Shown here piece after piece: positions 1 through 7,822 of a stretch of DNA of 14,511 nucleotides. This DNA comes from an uncultured Prevotella sp. Its GTDB lineage: Bacteria > Bacteroidota > Bacteroidia > Bacteroidales > Bacteroidaceae. The notes beneath the pieces are model-generated. The model had not been told where the DNA came from and made no database searches. It was given only the letters and a program-made list of their open reading frames with translations. The stretch spans positions 1 through 14,511 of the forward strand of contig USJD01000083.1 of assembly GCA_900554835.1 (NCBI GenBank), in the 5' to 3' direction. The position numbers and the translations under genes were made by a program. The stretch's first letter is position 1; each line of letters starts with the position of its first letter.

Positions 1-687
1 CTTATCTATCTGGCATCTGCAGAAGAAGAGGTGTCGGGAAAGGATGGCATTACCCGTGCCTTGCCATTACTTCCTCATATTGACCTTGCCATCGTAGGTG
101 AACCTACCGGCATGAACCCTGCTGTTGCAGAAAAGGGACTAATGGTACTGGATGTCATCGCCCACGGAAAGAGCGGTCATGCTGCCCGCAACGAGGGTGT
201 GAATGCCATCTACGAAGCGCTGGATGATATGCGATGGATTCGTGACTATAAGTTTGAGAAGGTGAGCGAGTTCTTGGGACCAACCAAGATGACGCTTACC
301 GTAGTGAATGCCGGAACCCAGCATAATGTGATTCCGGATAAGTGTACGATGCTTGTGGATATCCGCACCAACGAGTTCTATGACAACGAGGAGGTTTACA
401 AGTTTATCTGCCAACATTTGAAGAGTGAGGTCAAGGCTCACAGTTTCCGTCTGAAGTCATCCCGTATCGACCCGGCGCATCCTCTTATTAAGAAATGTGT
501 AGCCATGGGGATGAAGCCTTTCGGCAGTCCAACCTTGAGCGACCAGGCTCTGATGCACTTCCCTTCGTTCAAACTGGGTCCTGGCGAGTCTTCCCGCTCC
601 CATTCTGCCGATGAATTCATCAAAATAAGCGAAATAGCTGATGCTATCGCCAAATACAAAGAGCTCTTAGATGGCGCTGCCATCTAA
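1..687 (+). CDS. M20 family metallohydrolase (ArgE/DapE-like), 3' part
   Basis: Partial gene: the reading frame is open from base 1, so the N-terminal part lies outside the window and the GTG at 31 is an internal valine codon. The visible 228 residues carry the M20 catalytic motif SAEEEVSGKDG at the left edge (general-base and metal-ligand Glu), the GEPT metal-ligand motif, GHAARNEG in the lid/dimerisation region, and the C-terminal metal-ligand His in SRSHSADEF. Family members are cytoplasmic zinc or cobalt enzymes that deacylate amino acids. The combination resembles ArgE-type acyl-ornithine deacetylases; in Bacteroides the arginine pathway uses N-succinyl intermediates, so the substrate could be the succinyl form. 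DapE or a general peptidase remains possible. It converges on the envC-side operon, with about 210 bases between the two stops. Family is confident, substrate is inference. Confidence 0.85.
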   Translation, partial: LIYLASAEEEVSGKDGITRALPLLPHIDLAIVGEPTGMNPAVAEKGLMVLDVIAHGKSGHAARNEGVNAIYEALDDMRWIRDYKFEKVSEFLGPTKMTLTVVNAGTQHNVIPDKCTMLVDIRTNEFYDNEEVYKFICQHLKSEVKAHSFRLKSSRIDPAHPLIKKCVAMGMKPFGSPTLSDQALMHFPSFKLGPGESSRSHSADEFIKISEIADAIAKYKELLDGAAI

Positions 688-693
688 GAGCTC
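661..693 (+). terminator. Perfect hairpin spanning the M20 stop codon
   Basis: A perfect 15-bp inverted repeat (arms 661-675 and 679-693) with a 3-base loop. The stop codon at 685-687 lies inside the right arm, so the last nine codons form part of the stem. An A-rich run precedes it and a loosely T/C-rich tract (TGCTCTATTCATCTATT) follows. It probably ends transcription of the M20 gene, but the missing clean T tract makes the mechanism uncertain. Confidence 0.6.
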
Positions 694-854
694 TGCTCTA
701 TTCATCTATTATACCTTAATTATATATTCTACCCTTATAGAAACCATGAGCTTTATACTAAGCTCCTTGCTTTCCATATAAGATATTCAAACTTTTGCAC
801 AGGTTCTCAAGAATGTGTTTCTTACAAAAATCCTTATATATAATAACAAACAAT

Positions 855-888
855 GGCGGCTAACAAATTTTACAATTCGTTAACCGCC
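855..888 (-). terminator. Terminator-like hairpin after the envC-like gene
   Basis: A 15-bp stem (arms 855-869 and 874-888) closed by a 4-base loop, 13 bases downstream of the EnvC-like stop. Both imperfect pairs become G-U wobbles only when read on the minus strand, while on the plus strand they are A-C mismatches, so the structure belongs to the leftward transcript. The downstream minus-strand sequence is T-rich (ATTGTTTGTTATTATATA). This is the likely end of the dut-TPR-DUF4292-envC operon. The stretch 694-854 between the two converging terminators holds nothing else recognisable. Confidence 0.65.
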
Positions 889-900
889 ACCCTATATTTT

Positions 901-2682
901 CTATCTTCCAAGCCAAGCTTCCGGATTCAGCTTTGCCGTTTCCTTACGCAACTGGAATTGAAGAATATGATCAGATCCGACAGCACCTAAAGCCTGACGA
1001 GCCGAAACTCGCTGTCCCTTATGAACGCTGACAGATTTCAAGTTACAATAGACAGAGATATAAGCACCATGACGAACAAGGACATTCCACATTCCTCCAT
1101 ATCCGAAGACGGCACTAACCTCACCATCATAAATGCTACGAGCCACACAACCAGGTTTACCTAAGATATTGATACCCTTATTATCCAGTGTGACGCCCTT
1201 TAAGCCTTCTACATTATATTGTCCGAAATGACTCACAATGCGATAACTGCCGCTAATCGGCATCGGCAAGCGACCACGATTAGACTCGAAGCCACCACTC
1301 AACATACGGTCAACCGTACTCAGGTTAGCCGCTTCCTGTGCTTCCTGTTTAGCCTCAGCGATTTCCTTCTTACTGCGCTCAGCATCAGCTTTAGCCTTCA
1401 ACTCGGCAGCCTTACGATTAGCCTCAGCCTCACGGGCAGCCTGTTCAGCAGCAGCTTGTTTGGCAGCCTGTTCAGCAGCAGCTCTGGCAGCAGCCTCTGC
1501 AGCAGCACGGGCAGCAGCCTGAGCCTTCGCCTTTGCTTTAGCTTCAGCTTGTCGGGCAGCTTCCTCCTGCGCTTTCTTTGCAGCCTCCTGTGCCAACCTT
1601 GCTTCTTCAGCAGCCTTACGTCTTGCAGCCTCAGCAGCAGCTTCGCGCGCTTTTGCCTCAGCAATTCGTCGGGCATTTTCACGAGCAGCAGCTTCTGCAG
1701 CAGCTTTCTTACGAGCCAATTCTGCAGCTCGTTTTTTGGCTGCAGCAGCTGCAGCAGCCTTGCGTTTAGCCTCTGCTGCAGCACGAGCACGTGCTTTTGC
1801 AACTTCCTGAGCAATCAACCGATCAATCTGAGCATTGATGGCAGCATCCTTCTGACGCTGGTCTGCAATAACAGCCTGAATAGTCTTCTGCTGCTGTTGA
1901 AGTCCCTGAACTACTACTTTCTGCTCCTGCTGTTTTCCTTCCAGTACAGTCTTCTCCTGTTTTCCTTTATACAACAGATTATTCTTATGTCCCTTGACCG
2001 TCTGCAGTTGTCTGTGCTTGTCATTCACCTGGTTTTGTTTCGCCTTAACAGCTTCACCCTGAGCTTTTTGGAAAGCAGAATATTGACGGATGAAAGACAG
2101 GCGGCGATACATCTGTGACAAACTCTTGGCACTAAAAATAAACATCAGTTTCTCCTGTACCGAATGATGACGGCTCATATATCTCATCGAGCGGATATAC
2201 TTGTTTTTACGGTCCTGCAACTGTTGTTCCAGGGTCTTGAGCTGAGCATTCAAAATACCGATATTGCCCTCAATATGCTGAATATCCTTCTGGATACCTT
2301 CAATATTTTTCTGTCGCTGGTCTATCTCACCATTGATAGCCATCAGGTCTTGCAAGCGTTTCTTCACATCCTCCTTATTCTTACGAAGAGCCTGTTCCTG
2401 CTCCCTGATTTTCTTTTGGATATTGGCACGCTGACCCTGCAATCCTCTGATAGAAGCATTGCTATAGGTAGCAGCCTTTTTCTCTGCTTGAGAAGGGGCA
2501 GCATGAACCGATTTCGTTGTTTTTTTGGCAACCGGCTTTCTTCCTGTAACTTTCTTTTGAGGAGTCTTACGAACTGCCTTCTTGCGGACTGTCACGGTCG
2601 CTTTCTTCCTCGTCGTTTTATGTTGCGCAAAAGGAGAAAGCGTAAAAGAAAGTGCTAATATAAATAATAATATACGTCTCAT
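901..2682 (-). CDS. EnvC-like protein: signal peptide, coiled coil, Ala-rich helix, degenerate LytM/M23 domain
   Basis: 593 residues. A signal peptide (about 1-19, ending in SPFAQ) is followed by a Lys/Arg/Thr-rich basic stretch to about 60, a coiled coil (about 75-290), an Ala/Lys/Glu-rich helical segment (about 291-450) and a C-terminal LytM/M23 domain (about 470-593). The domain looks non-enzymatic: the HxGxD motif reads N501-K-G-I-N505, the usual YxHL His is N547, and the terminal HxH is I573-L-Q575. EnvC-family proteins use such degenerate LytM domains to activate periplasmic amidases at division, and that role is inferred here. The family is usually nearer 400 residues; the Ala-rich segment, encoded by GCAGCA-like repeats, accounts for the extra length. 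The ATG overlaps the upstream TAA (TAATG), suggesting translational coupling. A few annotations might call it an M23 peptidase, but the zinc ligands are gone. Confidence 0.85.
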   Translation of the reverse strand: MRRILLFILALSFTLSPFAQHKTTRKKATVTVRKKAVRKTPQKKVTGRKPVAKKTTKSVHAAPSQAEKKAATYSNASIRGLQGQRANIQKKIREQEQALRKNKEDVKKRLQDLMAINGEIDQRQKNIEGIQKDIQHIEGNIGILNAQLKTLEQQLQDRKNKYIRSMRYMSRHHSVQEKLMFIFSAKSLSQMYRRLSFIRQYSAFQKAQGEAVKAKQNQVNDKHRQLQTVKGHKNNLLYKGKQEKTVLEGKQQEQKVVVQGLQQQQKTIQAVIADQRQKDAAINAQIDRLIAQEVAKARARAAAEAKRKAAAAAAAKKRAAELARKKAAAEAAARENARRIAEAKAREAAAEAARRKAAEEARLAQEAAKKAQEEAARQAEAKAKAKAQAAARAAAEAAARAAAEQAAKQAAAEQAAREAEANRKAAELKAKADAERSKKEIAEAKQEAQEAANLSTVDRMLSGGFESNRGRLPMPISGSYRIVSHFGQYNVEGLKGVTLDNKGINILGKPGCVARSIYDGEVSAVFGYGGMWNVLVRHGAYISVYCNLKSVSVHKGQRVSARQALGAVGSDHILQFQLRKETAKLNPEAWLGR

Positions 2683-3593
2683 TACATATTCATGATTTTA
2701 CTGAGGACATCCTCAGGAGATACCTTTTTATATTTATCTGACACCTTAGTCTCTGCCTCCCAATTACTATCTGTCTTTACCGCATTCATATCAATGGAAA
2801 TCTGCATTTCTTTGTCAGATTTCGCCAAGTCGGTCATAAACTTCAGTTTCAGAGAGGCTGGGAATTGTTTTACTCCTACATTCTTAAAATTACTATAGTC
2901 AATATGAAGCACCGAATTGTTGTTGGCTGTCTTATACTTCACATCAGACTGTAAGATGCGCCCTGTATTACGGTCTGCACCCCAGGCGTAGGTCATGTTC
3001 CCCTGTTTGAAAGTAACAGGCACCACATCGCCTGCAGCATCCAAGTCGGCATCAAATTTCTTCAAGTCTGATTCAGAAACTCTCTGGCTACCAGGCAACA
3101 AGAGTTGATTCCAGAACAAGGCTTGCAAGGAATAGAAATTAACTCCCTGTTTCTTCAGGAAATCCACCTGATTGTAATCCGCCTTGATATATTCCTTATG
3201 CAAACGGTCGATAATCAGCACATAGTCTGGAGTAAATTCCAGTCTGCCAACCTCTGTACCCAAGATTGGAATAAAAAGTTGGATACGAATCACCTGGTCC
3301 TTTCTCATGCGAAGAGCACCTGGCACAGAAATGTCCTTGCTGCCCATCTGAAGACTGAACGACATATTGCCAACAATATTCTTAGAATAGACCTGGTTGT
3401 CAGAAACTTTCTGCACGAAGGTCAATTTCTTTAACGCTTCACTCTGGTGTCCGCGACTGGAATTTGCATTCTGGGACTGGGAAGTAGAAATCGAACCTTT
3501 CCCTTCTACAACCTTCTTGGTACCACATGCACCCAGTAAAAGCGGCAGACAAAGAGCTATCACTTTGACGAAGTTTTTATTTTTTCTTTCCAT
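2682..3593 (-). CDS. DUF4292-type lipoprotein
   Basis: 303 residues starting with a lipoprotein signal peptide whose lipobox ends LLGAC, giving lipidated Cys23. The residues after the Cys (GTKKVVEG) are not acidic, so there is no sign of surface export, and the protein probably faces the periplasm. The rest is a mixed beta-rich domain with segments such as GSKDISVPGALRMRKD and TEVGRLEFTPD, typical of DUF4292, a Bacteroidetes lipoprotein family that I recall as related to the LolA/LolB fold. That would suggest binding of lipid or lipoprotein, but no function is shown here. It sits between the TPR gene (17-base overlap) and the envC-like gene (1-base overlap), so the three are almost certainly cotranscribed and perhaps co-translated. 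Family call is good, function unknown. Confidence 0.8.
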   Translation of the reverse strand: MERKNKNFVKVIALCLPLLLGACGTKKVVEGKGSISTSQSQNANSSRGHQSEALKKLTFVQKVSDNQVYSKNIVGNMSFSLQMGSKDISVPGALRMRKDQVIRIQLFIPILGTEVGRLEFTPDYVLIIDRLHKEYIKADYNQVDFLKKQGVNFYSLQALFWNQLLLPGSQRVSESDLKKFDADLDAAGDVVPVTFKQGNMTYAWGADRNTGRILQSDVKYKTANNNSVLHIDYSNFKNVGVKQFPASLKLKFMTDLAKSDKEMQISIDMNAVKTDSNWEAETKVSDKYKKVSPEDVLSKIMNM

Positions 3594-5457
3594 TTCTCAA
3601 TTTATTATTCTTTTTCGCACCACTTCGACTTTGAGATTTGCGATCAGGAGTTACAGCCGAACCACCTGTCATTCTCTTGATTTCTTCCTCCGTGATGTAT
3701 CTTTTATTCTTAATTTTCGTCATGATACCTTCCGATTTATTGCCTGCATCATACGACTGTTTCCAAAACTTCAGAGCTTCTTCTGTCAGTCCATTCATAG
3801 CATAAATATCTCCAGCATGCTCGATGACGGTATTGTTGTTCTGAGTCGAATCCAGATTGGCAATAGCCTGGTCGATATAGATTTTTGCCTCATGATAACG
3901 CTCTTCCATGAAGAGAATCCAGGCATAGGTATCCAGATAAGTACCATTTTTCGGTTCCGCCTTGATGGTCTTAAAACTCATCTGCTCCGCCTTGTGCAAC
4001 TCTTTTCCCTTCAAGCTGATATAATAAGCATAGTTATTGAGCGCAGCCACATTATCATCCTTCCATTGCAAACAGGAATCATAGGCAGCAAACGACTCAT
4101 CTTCCAAACCTTTCTTGTTCAAGATATCTCCCATAATCATATACAGGTCAGATACCAAGGCAGGTGAACTCTTTTCATTTATCTGTGCCAATCCCTTTCG
4201 GAAAGTCACGAGAGTAGCATCATCATCCCCTTTCATATAATGCGCCATTCCTCCAAAATAATAGAATACCATCTCATCAGGATTGTATGCCTGAGCCTGG
4301 TTGGTCATGTCAATAACCTCATCATATTTCTTTTGGTCCCATAGACTTTGTACCAGTTGCAAACGGGCACTCGCATTATCGGGAGCAATCGTCAGAACTT
4401 TCTGGAAAGCAGTATCTACAGAATCCTGCGGCATCTTCTTCAAGTCCATATAAGCAGCTCTCAGTTCTGCCAATTCACCAGAAGGTTTAGGCACATTGAG
4501 TATCTTCGTAAAGAGATTCAATACCTCAGTCGAATCACCGCCATTACGTTCATTCTCCTGAATAAAAGAACGAATCATCACGATTTTTGTTTCCAATTCC
4601 GTATTTTTTCCCAGCAAGATACGGTCCAGCATCAGTCGTGCCCGTTCTTTCTGACCAGTAGCATTGTAATAATCATATAGCGAAGACTCCGCATAGGCAT
4701 TGTCAGGTTCCTCCTTGAGAACATCCGTAAAGAGCTTATATGCTTCCTTTTGTCTGTCGTGCTGCATCAGCCAGTTACCCAACATCGTCTTATAGACCAT
4801 ATCCAGAGGGTGCTTATCAGAAAGGCTTTCCAATTCCCGATAAGCAGCTTTGCTATCCCCCATCATTTCATAGACACGCATTTTAGACAGGGTAAACTGC
4901 TCGCTCTCGCCCTCTTCCTTTTCTAATCGGGCAATCGTAGAAAGCATTTTCTGGAAATCATTTTTCTGCTGATAAAGCTGGAGAAGAATGCGCAAAGCAT
5001 CCGTATTATCATGATTATGCGCATAAATCAGTTCATACGAGTCTATCGCTTTGTCATATTGTTGATTGCCAATATAGTACTGCGCCAGTCGCTCCGGATA
5101 GGTCTGGTTTTCAGGATTAAGACTAACAGCCTTTTCCAGACAGGCTAAAGCGATGGAGTCCTTTTTCATTTGTGAGTAATACACCGACTGGAAATAATAC
5201 ACCTCAGCCGCATGGGGATTGATGGCACGAGCATGCTCCAACAAGTCGAAGGCAGCACTATAGTTGCCTGCACCTTGTTGGCGGATGGCCTCCAGGAAGA
5301 AGTAATCAAAGCGTTTCTTATCATTTGCAGGAATTGTATCCTGTTCAACAGCAACAGCTTTAACTTGCTTTTTCTTACGCGCCAAAGATGGCAAAGTGGC
5401 AGTTCCGAGCAACAGAGCCACCATTCCCAAAGCTATATATTTAGCACTAATCTTCAC
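3577..5457 (-). CDS. Exported TPR-repeat protein
   Basis: 626 residues. A signal peptide (about 1-26, ending PSLA before RKKK) is followed by tetratricopeptide repeats over most of the length. Clear copies include the segment with GNYSAAFDLLEHARAINPHA, the KKDSIALACLEKAVSLNPEN repeat, QYDKAIDSYELIYAHN, and late ones around GKELHKAEQMSFKTIKAEP. The C-terminus is strongly basic (RSGAKKNNKLRNGKKK). TPR solenoids are protein-binding scaffolds, so this is probably a periplasmic or outer-membrane-associated assembly factor. The partner is unknown; the EnvC-like and DUF4292 proteins of the same operon are natural candidates. Its last 17 bases overlap the start of the DUF4292 gene in another frame, and 53 bases separate it from dut. 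The ATG is chosen because it begins a good signal peptide. Confidence 0.85.
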   Translation of the reverse strand: MKISAKYIALGMVALLLGTATLPSLARKKKQVKAVAVEQDTIPANDKKRFDYFFLEAIRQQGAGNYSAAFDLLEHARAINPHAAEVYYFQSVYYSQMKKDSIALACLEKAVSLNPENQTYPERLAQYYIGNQQYDKAIDSYELIYAHNHDNTDALRILLQLYQQKNDFQKMLSTIARLEKEEGESEQFTLSKMRVYEMMGDSKAAYRELESLSDKHPLDMVYKTMLGNWLMQHDRQKEAYKLFTDVLKEEPDNAYAESSLYDYYNATGQKERARLMLDRILLGKNTELETKIVMIRSFIQENERNGGDSTEVLNLFTKILNVPKPSGELAELRAAYMDLKKMPQDSVDTAFQKVLTIAPDNASARLQLVQSLWDQKKYDEVIDMTNQAQAYNPDEMVFYYFGGMAHYMKGDDDATLVTFRKGLAQINEKSSPALVSDLYMIMGDILNKKGLEDESFAAYDSCLQWKDDNVAALNNYAYYISLKGKELHKAEQMSFKTIKAEPKNGTYLDTYAWILFMEERYHEAKIYIDQAIANLDSTQNNNTVIEHAGDIYAMNGLTEEALKFWKQSYDAGNKSEGIMTKIKNKRYITEEEIKRMTGGSAVTPDRKSQSRSGAKKNNKLRNGKKK

Positions 5458-5510
5458 GTTAATCGTTTCCTCTTAAAAATATTGATTCAACACCAGAATA
5501 CCTTATATTC

Positions 5511-5948
5511 TTATTTGACTCCAGTATGTCCATATCCGCCTTCGCCACGTTCAGTTTCATCAAGACTTTCCACCTCAACGAATTCCCCTTGTTCGTGCTT
5601 GGCAATAACCATTTGTGCAATACGCTCCCCCTCATTTATAACGAAATCTTCCTGAGAGAAATTGATGAGCAATACCATGATTTCACCACGATAGTCAGCA
5701 TCGATTGTTCCAGGAGTATTGAGCACGGTGATGCCATGCTTCAGAGCGAGACCGCTGCGAGGGCGAATCTGCGCCTCCAATCCTGCAGGCAAAGCCATAT
5801 AAAGTCCTGTAGGCACAAGTCTTCTCTCCATGGGATGGAGTACGATAGGCTCGTCAATGTTAGCACGCAAATCCATGCCCGCACTCTGAGGTGTGGCGTA
5901 TGTTGGCAGAGGCTGGCGCCCCTTGTTGATAATCTGGATTTTAATCAT
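5511..5948 (-). CDS. dut: dUTP diphosphatase (trimeric dUTPase)
   Basis: 145 residues, normal length for a trimeric dUTPase, with all five motifs in order: I AGMDLRA (23-29), II PRSGLALKHG (63-72), III NTPGTIDADYRGEI (77-90, with catalytic Asp83 and the uracil-pocket Tyr86), IV GERIAQMV (about 108-115) and V RGEGGYGHTG (about 133-142, the flexible phosphate-closing arm). The enzyme hydrolyses dUTP to dUMP and pyrophosphate in the cytoplasm, keeping uracil out of DNA and supplying dUMP for dTMP synthesis. It is the first gene of the leftward four-gene operon, and dgt diverges from it. Linkage to envelope genes is a known Bacteroidetes arrangement rather than a functional connection. Confidence 0.97.
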   Translation of the reverse strand: MIKIQIINKGRQPLPTYATPQSAGMDLRANIDEPIVLHPMERRLVPTGLYMALPAGLEAQIRPRSGLALKHGITVLNTPGTIDADYRGEIMVLLINFSQEDFVINEGERIAQMVIAKHEQGEFVEVESLDETERGEGGYGHTGVK

Positions 5949-6010
5949 AATTACACTTTTAAATATTTCAAGTTGCTTGGCTTTTTAAAGTAAAGCACAG
6001 CATAGATTGT

Positions 6011-6020
6011 GCAAAAATAC
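6011..6020 (-). promoter_or_regulatory. dut: Candidate promoter element for the dut operon
   Basis: On the minus strand this reads GTATTTTTGC, containing TATTTTTG, a match to the Bacteroidetes -7 element TAnnTTTG. It would start a transcript about 60 bases ahead of the dut ATG. No good -33 TTTG lies 19-21 bases upstream. Alternatively the TTTG here may serve as the -33 element for a weaker -7 match (TACTTTAA) 19 bases downstream. The same 10-mer occurs in the dgt promoter. Confidence 0.4.
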
Positions 6021-6092
6021 TGCTTTTTGAGCACAATAAGGAATTTTTGAAAGAAAAATGCAAGATTTTAAACAAAAATAAGTGCTTTTTAT

Positions 6093-6107
6093 TTTGCATT
6101 ATGCAAA
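6093..6107. repeat. 7-bp palindrome overlapping the dgt -33 box
   Basis: TTTGCAT-T-ATGCAAA is a perfect 7-bp inverted repeat with a single central base. Its left arm contains the proposed -33 TTTG of the dgt promoter, so a dimeric regulator bound here would occlude the promoter. The operator role is inference; AT-rich palindromes of this size also occur by chance. Confidence 0.35.
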
Positions 6108-6123
6108 TAAAGGTGTATTTTTG
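6093..6123 (+). promoter_or_regulatory. dgt: Bacteroidetes-type promoter of dgt
   Basis: TTTG at 6093-6096, a 19-base spacer, then TATTTTTG at 6116-6123, an exact match to the Bacteroidetes sigma-ABfr consensus (TTTG, 19-21 bases, TAnnTTTG). With the -7 element ending at 6123, transcription should begin within a few bases of the ATG at 6128. This fixes the dgt start and rules out the longer in-frame start at 6047, which lies upstream of the promoter. Confidence 0.7.
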
Positions 6124-6127
6124 CGTC

Positions 6128-7465
6128 ATGGAATGGAAAAAACTCATATCAAACAAGCGTTTCGGACAAGAGCATAAGCATGCCGAGCGCCATGACGATC
6201 GCTCTGAATTCAAGCGCGATTACGATCGCCTTATTTTCTCCTCAGCTTTCCGTCGCTTGCAAAACAAAACCCAGGTATTCCCTCTGCCAGGTAGCATCTT
6301 CGTGCATAACCGCCTCACCCACAGTCTGGAAGTGGCGAGTGTAGGAATGTCGCTTGGCAACGATATTTCCCGCCGCATCATAGAGAAACGTCCTGAATTA
6401 AAAGACACTCTTTTCGAGGAAATCGGCACCATCGTGAGTGCTGCCTGTCTTGCCCACGACTTAGGCAATCCTCCATTCGGCCATTCAGGCGAGAAAGCCA
6501 TCCAGACCTTTTTTACTGAAGGAGCAGGACTTGCAGTTAAAGACAAGGTTAGCAAGAAGTTTTGGGACGACATCACCCATTTTGAGGGAAATGCCAACGC
6601 CTTCCGCATCCTTACTCATTGTTTTAAGGGAAGACGTCAGGGCGGTTTTGTGATGACCTATTCCATGCTTGCTTCCATCGTGAAATATCCATTTGCCAGC
6701 AGTCTGGCTGGAAGTCACGGCAAGTTCGGTTTTTTCACTTCCGAGACAGAATCGTATCAGCGAATTGCGGAAGAATTGGGCATTACCTGTTTTTCCCAAC
6801 CAGGCGAACCACTCAAGTATGCCCGTCATCCCTTAGTATATATGGTAGAGGCTGCAGACGACATCTGCTACGAAATCATGGACATTGAGGATTCCCACAA
6901 GTTGAAAATTCTATCATTCAAGGAAACAGAAGAGTTGCTTTTAGCTTTCTTTGATGAGGACACCCAGCGCAGGATACAACAGCGCATAATCGACGAAGGG
7001 GTAACCGATGAAAACGAAAAGGTGGTTTATATGCGAGCCAGCGTTATCGGCAGACTGGAAAACGAATGCGTCAAGACTTTCATCGAGCATGAGGACGAAA
7101 TACTTGCCGGTACTTTCCAGGGGAGCCTCATCGACCATATTGCAGAGCAACAACGCAATGCCTACAAGCAATGCGAAAAGATTTCCTTTGCCAAGATTTA
7201 CCACAGCAAACCAGTACTTGACATAGAACTGTCAGGTTATAAAATTATGGCTACGCTGATGGAGGTATTTATTGATGCCGCCATCAACCCGACCCGTTTC
7301 TATTCCCAGCAACTCATCCGCCGTGTAAGCAGCCAATACGACATCAACAATCCCGATTTGGAAGAGCGCATCATGGCCGTGATAGATTACATCAGCGGCA
7401 TGACAGATATCTACGCATTAGACATCTATCAGAAAATCAATGGTATCAGTTTGCCGATTGTGTAA
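6128..7465 (+). CDS. dgt: Deoxyguanosinetriphosphate triphosphohydrolase-like HD protein
   Basis: 445 residues from the ATG at 6128. It is an HD-domain dNTP triphosphohydrolase, a cytoplasmic enzyme that cleaves a dNTP (classically dGTP) to the nucleoside and tripolyphosphate. Visible metal-site residues are His65 in NRLTHSLEV, His110-Asp111 in CLAHDLGNPPFGHSGE, and a downstream Asp in EAADDICYEIMDIED. The DLGNPPFGHSGE stretch and the early FSSAFRRLQNKTQV segment are family signatures. The frame is open further upstream to an ATG at 6047, but the promoter lies inside that extension, and the 27 extra residues (Lys/Cys/Phe-rich) do not look like this family. It is divergent from dut, so dUTP removal and dNTP breakdown may be set from one regulatory region. 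Substrate preference within the family cannot be read from sequence. Confidence 0.93.
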   Translation: MEWKKLISNKRFGQEHKHAERHDDRSEFKRDYDRLIFSSAFRRLQNKTQVFPLPGSIFVHNRLTHSLEVASVGMSLGNDISRRIIEKRPELKDTLFEEIGTIVSAACLAHDLGNPPFGHSGEKAIQTFFTEGAGLAVKDKVSKKFWDDITHFEGNANAFRILTHCFKGRRQGGFVMTYSMLASIVKYPFASSLAGSHGKFGFFTSETESYQRIAEELGITCFSQPGEPLKYARHPLVYMVEAADDICYEIMDIEDSHKLKILSFKETEELLLAFFDEDTQRRIQQRIIDEGVTDENEKVVYMRASVIGRLENECVKTFIEHEDEILAGTFQGSLIDHIAEQQRNAYKQCEKISFAKIYHSKPVLDIELSGYKIMATLMEVFIDAAINPTRFYSQQLIRRVSSQYDINNPDLEERIMAVIDYISGMTDIYALDIYQKINGISLPIV

Positions 7466-7507
7466 TCCGGAAGGTAATCGAAAATTTGAAGAGCGAAACG
7501 AGAAAAG

Positions 7508-7523
7508 CCCTTCACCCTTCACC
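7508..7523. repeat. Double CCCTTCA motif, inverted relative to 7889-7902
   Basis: Two head-to-tail CCCTTCA heptamers (CCCTTCACCCTTCACC). The first 14 bases (7508-7521) are the exact reverse complement of 7889-7902, about 370 bases away, so they bracket most of the repeat-rich stretch. Confidence 0.7.
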
Positions 7524-7577
7524 AATATATCATAAACACCTGACATCCAAGCGGTTACAAGGAAAATAACTTAAAAT

Positions 7578-7608
7578 CACCCTTCACCACCCTTCATCGC
7601 CCTTCATC
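7578..7608. repeat. 10-base tandem repeat, three units
   Basis: Three CCCTTCA cores at 7580, 7590 and 7600, each exactly 10 bases apart; on the minus strand the unit is roughly GRTGAAGGGY. A period of about one helical turn would put the cores on the same DNA face. Two more units in opposite orientation (GATGAAGAGC GATGAAGGGT) lie at 7811-7830. Confidence 0.75.
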
Positions 7609-7665
7609 TTAAGACTAAAGTTAGTCGTCTATTAAGGCTAAAGGTGATCATCTATTAAGATTAAG
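7609..7665. repeat. 23-base tandem repeat, about 2.5 units
   Basis: Units begin with TTAAG at 7609, 7632 and 7655. The two full units share TTAAG, CTAAAG, and a TCRTCTA end and differ mainly in the middle; the third stops after TTAAGATTAAG. The array directly abuts the 10-base repeat. No coding sense is seen. Confidence 0.7.
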
Positions 7666-7822
7666 AGAGAGGAAGGGTCATTGGTCCATGATGCATTTTA
7701 CTCATCGAACTTTGAAATTTAATGTCTATATTTTTCACAACCAGCAAAATTTCGAGTCAAACAAATAACCAGGCAATTGTAGCTAATAAAGGGCAAAAAA
7801 CGGCAAAAAAGATGAAGAGCGA

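Noticed and set aside
1219..2118. 299-residue plus-strand open frame rich in Ser, Leu and Phe
   Set aside because: It is antisense to the Ala-rich and coiled-coil region of the EnvC-like gene, whose low-complexity codons keep the other strand open.
6047..6127. In-frame upstream extension of dgt starting at the ATG at 6047
   Set aside because: A consensus promoter (6093-6123) lies inside the extension, and the extra residues do not resemble the family.
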